Origin: Jackrogersella multiformis
Taxonomy: Eukaryota > Ascomycota > Sordariomycetes > Xylariales > Hypoxylaceae
Assembly: GCA_902806575.1 (NCBI GenBank)
Contig: CADCXD010000010.1
Span: forward strand, 868,001 to 932,000
Direction: 5' to 3'
DNA: 64,000 nt
Below the pieces are notes generated by a model, which ran no database searches, was not told the origin of the DNA, and saw only the letters and a list, made by a program, of their open reading frames with translations. Both the position numbers and the translations under genes were made by a program. Positions 22,461 through 34,490 of this stretch are shown here, one piece after another. Position 1 is the stretch's first letter; every line of letters starts with the position of its first letter.

Positions 22461-24894
22461 CTAAAACAGACACTCCCTCACCCTGCCGGCGCCCCCGAGC
22501 TCGTACTCGACCCAGCGGCCGACGCCGCGCCTGCCGGCGACGAGCACGGCGCCGGGGTTCATGACGTGGCAGCCCTCGTAGGTGAGGCAGAAGGGCGGGG
22601 CGGTGGGGTCGGCCAGCACCATGGCCGTGGGCAGGGGGTACAGCTGCAGCGGGCCGGCGTGGTCCCAGTGCACGGGCCGGATGGCCTGCCGGAACGGGCA
22701 CAGGAACCCCTGGTCCAGCACCGTCTTGACGAGCTTGCGCGCCGAGCGCACGTCGTGCGGGATCGCCGGGGGCGACGGCTTGGCGGGCGCGGGGTCCACG
22801 TCCATGGGTTCGAGCGCGTTGGCCATGTCGATGTCGCCGTCGTCGGCGGGAGGCTCGTTCTCCTCGACGTCCGGGTTCTCGGAGGATTTCAGACGCACGG
22901 CGGTGCGACGCAAGCGCGCGGATATGTCGTCGCGGAAGACCACGATCTCGTGGGCCGGGCCGAAGACCGACAGCCGCGCGGGGTTGGTGGTCCAGACGGC
23001 CTCGCCGGGACACCTCTTCTCCCTGTCGGGGCCCAGCTCGGCGTTGGCGGCGGCGAAGGCGCGCCGGACGCGGCTGGTGAACATATCAGGGACGCCCTTC
23101 CTGGGCAGGGGGACGGCGGCACCCCCGCCGAAAGACGAGGCCCAGCCGTCGTTGTCGCCAGGCACGAACACGAAGGTGGAGCTCTGCAGGAGGGTGGGGA
23201 AGTCGGAGAGCACGGACGCCAGCGCGTCGAAGTACTCCTTGTACTCCACGCTGGCGCCGCTGGCGCCGCCGCCGGCCATGACGGCGTGCCGCGTGAAGTT
23301 GCCGGCGAGCACGAAGGCCATGGGCGTGCTGCCCTCGGGCTCCGTGGAGTAGACCGTGAGGATCTTGTGCAGGGCCTGCAGGGCGCGGGGCTGGTTGAGG
23401 TTCAGCTCGCCGACGATGACGACACGCGTGCAGCTGGGCGAGCTGGAGTCGGGGTCGGCGAGGGACGAGGATTGGGATTGTCGCGACTGCCGGGCGAGGC
23501 GCTGTTCGAGCTTGCGCATCCTGGAGCCTGCGGCGCGCTCGCTGCCGACGCCGAGGAAGTCGATCCAGCCAAACCCGCCCCCTATGGTTTGGTCGTCTGG
23601 TCCGCTGACGCCGAGGGTCACTTTGCGCTTCTCGCACGGGGGCTGGCCGAGGAAGAATCCCTGGAATCGACCTCCGATTATGCCGCCCACGCCGTTGCTG
23701 CCGCCGAGACCCTTTCCGGTTGATTCTTCCTCTTCTTCGTACACGCCATCGACCAACACAACCATCCCAGGTGTGAACCAAGCCGAGTCCTCGGGTATGG
23801 CCACTGCGTGCGAGAGATCCAGCGAGATAGTTCCGGTCAGGTCGCTAATTGCTAGGCCACCTGTTGGTAGGACTGTTAGCAAGCCGAGGAGCATATGGTG
23901 ACTACCATGCCGGCCGAGTAGATTTGCTATCGGCGTGATCTTATAGGTTTGCTGTGCGGTCAAATTGGAAGAGGTGGATCGTTTTAAGGATGGAGCTGCC
24001 TTGGTAGTTGCTACGCTCGAACTTTGGAAGGATTCGTTTCGGAGGAGTCTCTGGTGTATGACGTTATATCTATTTCGGAATAGAGTCGTTTTGTGGGATG
24101 CTGGTGGCATTAAAGACGGCTTAGACGGGTCCCTTAGGTTACCATAAGTTTTATTCCTCAAAAAATGATATAGAGGGAGGGTATGCCTACTTTTCGAAGT
24201 GTTTCTTCGCGACATTGTATAACATACGGGGTTGATCGTACGCACTGACAACCTTCAACCACTTCCTCGGATGACTTATGTTCTCGTCGTCAGGTTCGTC
24301 TTCTCCGACACCCAGTCCTGACATGCCGAAACTTGTTTCAGTATCGCGGCGCGTGAAGTTCTTCGAGGGCCTCAACCCCAGCCTTGTGTTCGTTAAATCG
24401 GCTTCTTGGCTAGAGTCTAAGACGAAGCTGTTCTGGCGATTTAGTTCTCGTCCCGTCACTATTCTCCCACCACTCATGTTCCCTTCTAGGGTTTTGAGGA
24501 TCTCTTTTAGCTCATTGCTGGCACCATCTACTATCACACCTCCATTTCGGTTCTTCCAACTCTTCGCTGTCTCCTCTAGGACCTTCTCGGCCAGTCCTTC
24601 TTCGCGCCATCCTGAGCCGCAATGTCGACCGATAAAAGCTGCCAATTCTTGCAGTGCAGATGATGTGAGGGTTAAGCTGTGCTTCTTTGTGAAAGTTCGG
24701 AATGCTAGAGGTCTCAAGGTGGCGGGCGGGAGAAGAATTGGCAAGATAGTTGCCTTGGTCGGCGGCGCTATAGCGAACGGCTTGAGGGTGTGAGCGGGTG
24801 TTCCAAAGGCTGGAGATGAGGACGGAATTGGATTCGCAGGACCAGGCGTTTTCGGTGCGAATATTGACGCGGCTAGGGATTTATTTGCCTTCAT
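22461..24894 (-). CDS. dpb2: DNA polymerase epsilon subunit B
   Basis: Exons 24894-24191 and 24132-22461 join as FEK|DPSKPSLMPP, giving 791 residues. This is the essential non-catalytic B subunit of leading-strand polymerase epsilon and links the polymerase to the CMG helicase. The N-terminal helical region is residues 60-150. An OB-like part includes IANLLGRHGSHHMLLGLLTVLPTGGLAISDLTG. The inactive calcineurin-like phosphoesterase domain begins at TRVVIVGELNLNQP and includes LAGNFTRHAV, FVPGDNDG and HEIVVFRDDISARLRRTAVRL. The tail LPTAMVLADPTAPPFCLTYEG...NPGAV is typical of B subunits. The second exon's last 1 kb is strikingly GC-rich at third positions. The gene is divergent from the small conserved gene at 25273, with 378 bp between starts. 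Confidence 0.95.
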
Positions 24895-25272
24895 GTTGAA
24901 TTCTTTCGAGTCGTAAAGTTTCTCATTTCTATGGTTCGTGATGTACCTACGATCTTATATTCCGTAGTTAGCGATTTAATATTTCAATGGGTATTAGATT
25001 TTGGATTTTGGATTTGGGGGCGCGTCCATCCGCGTTTTACGCGTTAATGAGCTTACAGGGGTCTTCTAGGTAATCGATGTGGGGCACCATAGTGTACCTT
25101 CCACAGGTATATACGAACCGTATTTCGTATCTTATCACTACCTAGGTACCTAGGTAAGCAGGGAATAAAACCTACGTCAGTGGGATAAATTTGTTCAAAG
25201 CTTCATTACATACATGCAGCTTCAATTCCTCTTCACAACTTATAGCTTGAGCAGCTTGTCCATTGCCTCAAA
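24895..25272. other. Divergent promoter of DPB2 and the small conserved gene
   Basis: This is 378 bp between two start codons on opposite strands, with a palindromic CCTAGGTACCTAGG motif at 25140-25156 near the middle. No ORF is supported. Confidence 0.55.
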
Positions 25273-26110
25273 ATGTTCCTATCACGGGCTCGAATGCCTC
25301 CAATACGTAGGACACTATTTTCACATCGAGGCATCACAACTTTAAGCTCCAATCCCCATATAGTCAGTAGCCCCTCTAATAATACCTACCTAGGTACCTA
25401 TATTGAATTAGTTTTCCTCGCTCACATCGATTACTCTTCAAGAAAGTTTTCCCCAACGCCTCGGTTGACAATGGACACCTACTCACATATCTCGATACCG
25501 ACCCGCCCACACATAAACTAGCCATTGGCTCTACGACAACACTACCACCAACACCAAAGTCCTTCTCCGAGAACCGTCAATTCATGTTCATATTAATGGA
25601 TGTCCTCCGTTTCCATGCTGCCAAAGATCCGTATCTTATAGCACAAGCGCAAGCTTTTGCCGGACCTGGCGGAGCGACTCTCGGTTCCGGTGGCGCTTTC
25701 TTTCCTCGGCAGCGAGGCAAGAAAGGGACAGCGGCTGGCTTGGGTGGAGGAGGTGGTGCTGGCGGCGGCGGCGGAGGAGGAGCAAGTGCTCAAGGCGGCG
25801 CAGGAGGTGCCGGGGTAGGAGGACATGTCCATCTCAGTGACCTAAGAAACCCACCCGACTACGGAAGAATCGCGTGGCCGGAAGATATTCTTGGTAGCAT
25901 CGAGGTCGACAGTTCGGGAAACATCATAGGAGACTTCGAACCCAGCGGGACATATCGCATTATTACCAACGAGGGAATGTAAGTTCTCGGATATCCCCAA
26001 AAATATCATACCCTACCTTGGCTAATCTTGCATCCGGAAATAGCTTAGGCCTTAGCGACTTTCTCAGGACAAAACTTGTCCAAAGGTTGAAAGAAGAGGA
26101 AAAGGGATAA
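25273..26110 (+). CDS. Conserved small fungal protein, possibly mitochondrial
   Basis: Exons 25273-25362, 25443-25978 and 26044-26110 give 230 residues. The N-terminus (MFLSRARMPPIRRTLFSHRG) is rich in Arg and Ser and lacks acids, so it looks like a mitochondrial presequence. A conserved-looking central part runs KVFPNASVDNGHLLTYLDTDP...HKLAIGSTTTLPPTPKSFSENRQF, followed by a Gly/Ala-rich low-complexity loop (about residues 125-160), then HLSDLRNPPDYGRIAWPEDILGSIEVD and a basic C-terminus LRTKLVQRLKEEEKG. The apparent stop after NEGM is inside the second intron (GTAAGT...AATAG); splicing restores NEGILGLSDF. I recognise the pattern from uncharacterised ascomycete proteins but know of no assigned function. 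A palindromic TACCTAGGTACCTA copy lies inside intron 1. Confidence 0.82.
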
Positions 26111-27782
26111 CCAAAATAATAGTGAAGACTAACATATCCCAACAAAGTGCGTATGACGTACCTAGGACCTAGGTACTCAGTGAAGCCGAAAGATGGCAAT
26201 AAGATTCTTAATACCCCCATATACCTAGGTATGTACCTAATTATTAGGTTACGTAGTACAAATGTAGATGTTGTTGTAGGTACTATCGAAGGTTAAATAT
26301 ACTTTATGTAACCAACCACCGTGAACCCTAGTACAGTTACAAAGCGGAATGACGTCATTTATAAGTTCGAGGTTACTACCTATACTTAACTTAATTTCCT
26401 ACTAGGTAGGTAGATATCGATATATTGATAACGCTTTACGGATTCTAGCACTCTGGCTATCTGGTAATGCAGCCTTAAACATTTCAAAAACAGGGAGTCC
26501 CTACCTACCCCTAGGTACCTAGGTAGGTTGGGTACCGGCAGGTAACTTATAATCTAAGATCTTGTATGTACACTCTGGTCGAATAAAGATGATTGGTGTG
26601 ACGGGAATACCCAACTTGATCTTCCGAGACCTGTACTTAGTAACTTATTATCTTAGGTAAGCATGGTCTAAGAATCTAGAACCTTATGGATTTTATTGTC
26701 TCTGAGCCACGTATCACTAAAAATATAAACGACTTCTGAGGTTCTTGAGGTTCTTGCCCTGACGATACCTGCCAATTATGTAAGTGTACATGTATGATAA
26801 CGCATGCTGGTCGCCCTTTCTATAGTTTCTCCTAACCCTAAACGGACTCGCGGTACCTTCACCAGACTATGACAACAGGAAAGAGCTGCATGTGTCGTTC
26901 GACATTAACATGTGAGTTCTAGATTCAAGCAACCGCTAGGGATAATAATACCGGATAACACGGGTCTTTATTTCATGTCTTAACATTTCCAAGGTCCCTC
27001 CTCCGAAAATTCCTCTCTTTAACATCCCCATAAGTTGTCATTGTACACGTGGGCCATAATCAAATTAATTCCTTACGAATTCCTTACTCCATAAGCGGGG
27101 GGTAGACAAGACTGACACCGCCTTAAGCCCTAAAGTAAGCTCATTTTTACCAACCTCTTGAGTGCCCAAGATTATTCATAAATTGGGTAGGAAAAGCTTG
27201 TTAAGCCCTTTAAGGCTCAGGGCTGTAAGCTAGAGCCTCAAAGCACGAGACTGACCTCATTCAACAATTCTTAAGTTTAGTACCTGAATTATTTATCGAA
27301 ATATTTCCATCTTCCCGAAACGCATGAGGAACTTCGATTTTGAAGCGCATCCATGCCTACCAAGGTACTTGATGCTTATGTCCAGGCTCTAAAGTAGCAA
27401 CTACGCACAAACCTAACTGGGGACTTAAGATCTAACACAAGCTCAAGTACCTACTTTACCTAGGTCGTACCCAGGCTGTCAGGTATACACTACATACATA
27501 CATACCTACCTACTATGCATGTATGTAGTTAGCAAGATTTCAAGTTCCCAAGAGTCAAAATCTCGCCAAGCCTTGCATCGCTACCTTACAGCTCTATCCT
27601 CCACTCGCAACCCCCTGTTCCCCGACCCCGACCCCGGCTCAGACCCTCGGACCCTCAGACCCTCATACCCCCCCTAGTCCCTAGTCCCTAGTCGAGAGCC
27701 CCTCGTTGTTGAACGTTACTCCATAACGATTCTCATCAACTTCGCCATCATTTTAAAAATCCTTTAGTCATACCTCGACGAG
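26111..27782. other. Long spacer and SNF1 5' region
   Basis: About 1.7 kb has no supportable ORF. Palindromic motif copies occur near 26158-26178, 26222-26240 and 26511-26527, with CATACATACATACC near 27492. The 200 bases before the SNF1 start are C-rich (CCCCGACCCCGACCCCGG and CCCTAGTCCCTAGTC short repeats), consistent with a promoter or leader. Confidence 0.6.
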
Positions 27783-30357
27783 ATGACTTCCCGAGCCTTT
27801 GACGAAGAGGAGCTTTCCATGTCCCTATCTCCTTCCTTGATCCGACAAAAGAATAATGGCGCTCGAGTACCCGAAATCAACGTCACTCCAACCGCAGAAG
27901 CCTCAAATGGCAGAGCTCGAGCCGCTAGTTTGGCACTCGCCGAGCAGACGTCGCAGAACCGGGAAAAATCTAGAACCGACCAGCGAATCGGTGCCTACAA
28001 TATAATCAAAACCCTAGGCGAAGGTTCTTTCGGGAAGGTCAAGTTGGCCGTACATAGGTCAACCGGCCAAAAGGTTGCCCTCAAGATCATCGCCCGAAAA
28101 AAGTTGATCAGTAGAGACATGGTAGGTCGCGTTGAACGAGAGATCGAATACCTACAACTCCTCCGACATCCCCATATCATAAAGCTGTAAGTATTGCCTG
28201 CCGACCGAGACACCCATCTCACCGTCTCTAGGACTCTCCGTTTGCTGACTGGCACCCGACAGCTATACTGTGATTAAGACTCCAGCCGAGATTATCATGG
28301 TCTTGGAATATGCCGGAGGGGAGCTGTTCGACTACATCGTTAAGCACGGCCGACTGCCCGAAGACCAGGCTCGCAAATTCTTCCAACAAATGATATGCGC
28401 GGTCGAGTACTGCCATAGGCACAAGGTTGTACATCGAGACCTGAAACCCGAGAACCTTTTGCTCGACGATAGTCTCAACGTAAAGATTGCCGACTTTGGC
28501 CTGAGCAATATCATGACGGATGGGAATTTCCTAAAGACTAGCTGCGGCAGTCCTAACTATGCGGCACCAGAGGTTATTAGCGGGAAGTTATACGCCGGAC
28601 CGGAGGTCGACGTATGGAGTTGCGGTGTCATCTTATACGTCCTGCTGGTTGGCAGGCTCCCTTTTGACGACGACCATATCCCCAGTCTATTTTCGAAAAT
28701 CCAGAGGGGTGTCTTCACCGTGCCTCACTGGGTCCCAGCTGATGCGGCGAGTCTCATCCGACGGATGCTGCAGACTAATCCTGTGCAGCGTATTGTCATC
28801 GATGAGATCAGACAAGACCCTTGGTTCTTGAAAGAGCTGCCTGCCTATCTCGACCCTCCTGTCGAGGAATTCCTCAACACCGGCGTGGATCCCAATAGGG
28901 CTATTAGACCGAGTGATATCGCACCCCACGCTCCCACCAAAGTCCAAGAGAAACTCCACAACGAAGTTACCGAGAAGATCAGTAAAACGATGGGTTATGG
29001 TAGACGCGATGTACAGGAAGCCCTTGAAGCTGATGAACCGTCTGCTATTAAGGATGCATACATGATCGTCCGTGAGAACAAGCTCATGCAAGTAAATCGT
29101 AAGTCGCCTAACCTTCTATCATATGCGCCTAAGTCCTCGATCCTATTTAAAGAAGTTCCGAGTATCACTAATGCATCATAGCTGCTTACGGAACGGGTGC
29201 CGATAATCCCTACTTTGCAACTTCTCCCCCGACTGTAGATACCGAAGAGCAAATGCGTAGTGTCTCGGAGGCCCTGGGTAACACGGTATTAGACAACAGG
29301 CGAGAATCGCAAATAGATTTCCCGAGCGAGTCCCAAGCAAGCCCACTTGCTGATTCGGCGCGTTCTACCACCTCGACGATCACCAGCTCTTCTCCTCGTG
29401 GGTATGTGAGCCACGTTGGAATTTTACCGACGAGTCTGCCTTCGCTTCATAAAAAGTATCTTGAACGCCAAAACGCTGGTATCGAAGAACCATTAGATGC
29501 CCAACCGGTGCCCGATGTTCCTCTGCAGCTTAGAACGCCTGCTGAGCAGCAGGAAGCGGTCCGTCGACTTAAGCCCCACTCTAAGAGCGCTATGAGACTC
29601 GACGATAGCCAATTTCACCCACATAGTATGACCCCAGTTGCGCCTAAGAGGGGCAAGCAAGTCCGCTGGCAGTTCGGTATAAGATCCCGAAATGCACCGT
29701 TTGAGGCTTTACTATGCATCTATAAGTCCTTATACAAACTTGGTGCTTCTTGGGTCGTGGATGAAGATTACGAGAAGGTGCATGGTCCGGATCCTTCGTA
29801 AGTATTGCGGAAATAAATAACTGGTTTTTTAAGATGGAGATGCTCATCATGCTAGGGATCCATACACCATCAAGGCACCGAAGGAGGGAGAAGAGAGTAA
29901 TCCGTACGAGGGCATGTCAACCGACGAGATCAACCTGGAGACGTTTGACCCAATTAGGTATTATAAGCTACCCGCCGATCCTTGGCATATAGTGTGCCGC
30001 TGGAAAAAGGATGGTGAGTCGACCAAAGTTTAAAGTCGCCGGTCTTATCCTAACAGCCTTGTAGATATACGAAGAACGTCAGTCTCTTCTGGTAGTGCCA
30101 CCGCCGAAGCTGCTTCGGACGACAACACTTATGTCTACTCCGTCATGGACAAGCGCAAGCAAGATTTCGTTTGGATGCGAATGGATATACAGATATACGA
30201 GATGGACCCGAAGGATAAAGTCTATCTCGTGGACTTCAAGTGTACTGGCTACGAACGACTTGATGGAACTCTATTAGAGGAGAAGGCCGTTATGAGCCCC
30301 TTCCCCTTCCTTGACATGGCAGCTAAGTTGATCATGCAGCTGGCCGAGGCTGATTAG
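27783..30357 (+). CDS. snf1: Snf1/AMPK alpha protein kinase
   Basis: Five exons (27783-28186, 28263-29098, 29182-29797, 29856-30013, 30065-30357) encode 768 residues. The kinase domain starts near residue 72: GEGSFGKVKLA, catalytic Lys101 (VALKII), HRDLKPEN (Asp194), DFG (Asp212) and activation-loop Thr227 in LKTSCGSPNYAAPE, the site phosphorylated by upstream kinases. A UBA-like autoinhibitory region follows (KISKTMGYGRRDVQEALEADE). The C-terminal regulatory domain that binds the beta and gamma subunits ends with VYLVDFKCTGYERL and a helical tail. The enzyme is the glucose-starvation kinase that relieves carbon catabolite repression. Unlike yeast Snf1 there is no poly-His N-terminus. All introns are canonical. 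Confidence 0.96.
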
Positions 30358-31294
30358 AGCCATCCTCCCACAGACATATCATGCCCCTTACTTGAGCTCG
30401 TCGACGGTAACACAAGCTATCATTGAAGATCATTGCCCCGCTGCCACCTCACACTTTCAAGATCAGATTTGCGAAACAGCATCGATGGCCTTGATGGAAT
30501 AATTACCTAGGTACCTAGGTCATCACGCAGCTTGACCAGAACGACTTGAGCTTGATTTCGGGTTTCAGTTCTTTTCGGTTACGAATTTGATCTACTAATT
30601 TCGTTTCTCATTCGGCTGAGGTCGGATGCCGGAGATCCTTTTTAGACATTACTGGAAACTCACGAACCTATTCTTTTGCGCCAGGCACGGAAAAAGGGCT
30701 CGGCAAGGAAGGCAGCCGACGGAATTGGCATTTTGACACGAGAAAAGAAATAAAGAGGAATGTATACGGAAACCCAGGGAAAGCATATGCGTTGGAGTTA
30801 TTGAATGACAGGCGAAGGGAACCCGAATGGAGTTTGTTATACCCCCGAAGGAAGGAGACGAGGATCCGAGAGATGCGAGTAAATGTGCGTGGGGAGCGGG
30901 GGCTCTTTCGAACGTCGCTTTTGTCGTGGGTTTCGAATGCAGAATACTGGTTCTCGTGGCTTTACGTGCGTGGCGGGTTATATCACGACGACCCTGCAGG
31001 CAGGCCGGTTTTAGAGAAGTCCTCGTCGGTATTTGGGAGCCGCGTTTGGTGTTTGATGTTAGTTGGTAGCTGGCAGGTACCCACGAATGAATGAAATAGC
31101 TTGAACTTGAAACCCCCAAATTGCGATGCGAACAGTGTATATTGGTAGGCAGTGTAGATGCCAGGTATATTCATCTGTATGGATCTACATCTCCAAAATG
31201 CTTAGGTAGGCAAGGCTCTCTCTAAACTCTTAAGGCCCTCCGTCTATCACAGACATCTACCCCTTATATATACTTTCTCTATCTATCTACGTAT
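30358..31294. other. Spacer between convergent genes
   Basis: This is the 3' flanks of SNF1 and the FAD oxidoreductase. A TACCTAGGTACCTAGGT copy lies at 30504-30520. Open frames here have no recognisable content. Confidence 0.6.
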
Positions 31295-33266
31295 CTAACG
31301 ATTGCCATAATCCGCGTACAGACTGCCCTTAGCGTCCACGTCGACGACCTCGTCCAGAACGCCCGCGCGGGCCACGCGCTCGTCGGTGAGCTCGTACTCG
31401 GGGGGCAGGTCGATGGTGGCGTCGTCGCCGCCGCGCATCATGTCGACGGCGGCCTTGGCCGACAGCACCGCGTTCGGCATCCCGTGGCCCGTGTACCCGG
31501 CGCACACCCACAGGCTGCCGTCGTCGCCGCCGCCGAGGCGCGCCGGCACCGCGCCGACCCACGGGTGCGAGTCCTTGGAGTACCCCATGATCCCGGTCCA
31601 CTCGTGCGTCGGCTGCAGGTCTTGCTTCTTTAGTCTAGGTTTCGGCTGTTCTTTGTCCACGTTGGAGTTGGAGTTGGAGTTGGGTTTGGGGCGGGGATTG
31701 TGGTGCAGCGAGAGGTCGACGACGTCCGCGAGCTCGCCGCGCAGGTACCACGCGACGGACTCGTCGATCGTGCTGTCGTCCCAGACGGCTATGCCGCGGC
31801 CCTTGGCGTGGCGGCGCCCGCCGCCGAAGACGAGCTCCGCGGTGGCCGGGGGCCGCTGCACCAGGTAGTCGTCCCGCTCGAAGGGGTTGTCTGGCTCCCC
31901 TTGGATGTAGTACGTGTGCGTGATATCCAGCGGCGGGTCCGAAGGCGACGACGGCTCCTCCGGCGGTTTGAGCGCGGACACCTGGCCCTGCGTGGGCACG
32001 ATCAGCTTGGTGAATTGCGGCAGCAGGTGAGAGGTATACGCATTAGTTGCGAGGAGGACCTGCCGCGCGGCGATTGTGCCGCGCGGGGTGTGGACTGTCC
32101 ATATCGATGTAGGTTTGGAGGAGTGTTCGGAGCTGGTGCCGCCTGGGCTGCTTAGGTTGGCCGGTGTTTCGGCCCGCGAGAGCCCGGTCACTGGCGTGTT
32201 GGTCTGGAGGTTGAACGAGCCTTTTGTTCCTTCGTCGTTGGCTGCTAGTAGGCGCTCTAGGACAAAGGCGACGAGCTTGTACGGCCACAGGCTCGCGGCG
32301 TTCCATTGCACTATGGCGCCCTCGGCGTCGGGAACCCGCAAGCCGTCGAGTGTGAGCTCTCTCCGCTCACCCTCGAGAAGGTAGGCTGGGCTGCCTCCCA
32401 GACTGCCTTCGCCCTTTTTACCTTTCCTGACGACAGCTACATTAGCGGCCAGGTCCGGGTACTCGTCGATCAGATCCTCGACCGTGTGGCCGACAATATC
32501 CCACAGCTCGGCTGAGTAGAAGGCGTGCACGCCGCTGGTCGTACGCCAGTCACACGGGATCGAGAACTTCTCGATCAGATCCTTGAGATAGAGAAAGTTG
32601 CGCAGCTCGAACGAGGCGATGTGCGGCAACGATGAGTAGATTGCGGGCTGGCAGTGACCCCCGTTCTGAAGTTGTACATGTGTTAGTGTGTTATAAAAGG
32701 GGCCGAGAAGTAATGAGATGAGACGTCAGATATGGTTGTATTGTGTATTTGTACATGGTACAGCTAATTCCTTGGTCGGAAGAGGCTCAAGTTGAATATA
32801 GACATATATGGTTTGAGGTGTGATGATGCCGAGAAAGACGCCGAGAAAGACGCCGAGAGAGACGAAGATACATGGAGAGAAGACAAATGAAGAAAAAGGG
32901 GGTTATGTTGATACGGGGAAGAAACTAGGCCTCCAACTCAGAGATCAACTTCATGTAGCACCTAGCTCTTTTTCAGATCTAGAAAGCTCTTCTAATCGGT
33001 AGATTTACCCTGCCAGTTGCTCCCCAACAAGCTTCTCTCGCTTCGATCATTACAACATCTAGATCGGGCTGCTGATCTTTTAGGAAGTGGGCGGCGAAGC
33101 TCCCCGTGATGCCACTCCCCACGATCACCACATCCGCGGAGCGGGGTAACTCTTCCGTCGTTCTATGGCCGAGCAGTTTGGCCGAGGGCTCCTTGTGCCA
33201 ATAAGACTTTGTCGGATTGTCGACAGGTAAACCTGACTGGCCCCTGAGTAGCTGAGTCTCGGGCAT
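31295..33266 (-). CDS. FAD-dependent amino-acid oxidoreductase (DadA/DAO family)
   Basis: Exon 1 (33266-33009) and exon 2 (32665-31295) give 542 residues. The dinucleotide site VVIVGSGITGSFAAHFL is near residue 46, followed by MIEAREACWGATGR|NGGHCQP, where the bar marks the intron that splits the flavin-contact loop. The C-terminal part has GGGRRHAKGRGIAVWDDSTID, EWTGIMGYSKDSHPWVGAVP and CAGYTGHGMPNAVLSAKAA, which match the D-amino-acid/sarcosine/glycine oxidase-like fold (DAO). It probably oxidises a secondary or D-amine; the substrate is unknown. The intron is 343 nt, unusually long for this window, and contains a 12-nt tandem repeat. No signal peptide is seen. A poly-Asn/Ser insert (PNSNSNSNVD) sits in a surface loop. 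Confidence 0.92.
32828..32863. repeat. 12-nt tandem repeat in oxidoreductase intron
   Basis: Three consecutive copies of GCCGAGAAAGAC, the third with one change, lie within the 343-nt intron 32666-33008. Confidence 0.85.
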
Positions 33267-34490
33267 GTTGGTTATCTCGAGTGAGCTCTCTGTGTCCGGT
33301 TAGAGGGTGGGGGAGGGAAGCCGATAAGGGGGGAGGTAGGGCGGAGTAAGAATTCTTGAGTTGGTGCGAGTTGGTTCAGTATGATACCACAAAAGAGGTT
33401 TCACATTCAGCTTCGTTGCGTTCTTTGGGTCTTATAAAAGGTACTTATGGTAACCTTATAGATGTTGGTTAGGAGTTTAGGTATGACGGTTGCAGTGGGT
33501 TACATTGAATATCCATAAGTTACCCAGACTTTAGGTACCTCGCCTATCTACGTATCTTAAGAGGTACCTAGGAGATAAGGTTGTAGTTGCCGAGTATAAA
33601 TGATAAATGTCGGCTGGCAGCGGAACTAATTGGTTACGTCGGTGGCAGCTGCCAGCTGACAGTGCATATCTCCCAGCCAATCAATCGTTCCTATCTACCG
33701 GTACCTAAGTAAATACCTAGGTACCTACCAGGTAGGTACACCTAGGTCAGTACCTCCATATCTTCTAGGTTAAGGTCTAACCTCATTTCCTACCTAGAAC
33801 ATTAACATCATCTCTCATAATACAATCTGCTTTCTTTACCAAGCATCGAAAAAATGCCTTGCCTAGGTACCAATTATGCTTCATCGAACGAGGGTTTCTA
33901 GTTCCTATGCATTGACGAAGTCGTAAGAGATCTGGAAAGTCTTTTTGTCTCATCCGCGCAAACAGTTTAGCTTCACTGTTCCATTCTAAATACCTCTCAC
34001 GATAAACCAAACGACTACACCGGTCTTATCTCTACATACATCTCCCATATTCCTTACTCCATGGCGACTTTACTGGGCACACAGCACTGCCGGGATGCTC
34101 AGCTACTCATGGTTCCATTTCATTCTAGTTCCAACAGCAAGCCATCTTTTATAAGGATGGTGAACTACCGTTGGATTAGATCGGATGGCTTGGGACACGA
34201 AATGCGACCCTATGCATCTGCTTCTCTTGCCCCTGCAGCAGAAATGAAGCACACATCAAAATTCATTCCATGAATCTATAGAAATTTCTAACTCATAGCA
34301 TCCATATTCATGGATTGTTACATTTACTACTTAGGCGCTTGCAACAACGAGATTGAATCTATATTAGTTCCCTCGATATTCTAAATATTATTATTCAAAA
34401 TGAGAGACCATTCATTAATTATCATATTCTTCCTCGCTCTCCCTTCTCTTTATCACATTAGTGTGTCACCCCAACCTCCAGTCTTGCGAG
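33267..34490. other. Spacer between divergent genes
   Basis: No gene is supported. A dense cluster of the palindromic motif (TACCTAGGTACCTACCAGG and relatives) lies at 33700-33750. An imperfect inverted pair of AGCTGCC/GGCAGCT-type sequence occurs near 33640-33660. Confidence 0.6.

Noticed and set aside
22566..23723. Plus-strand ORF of 385 codons opposite DPB2
   Set aside because: It is a Gly/Val/Ala/Arg-rich shadow of a high-GC coding exon with no recognisable domain.
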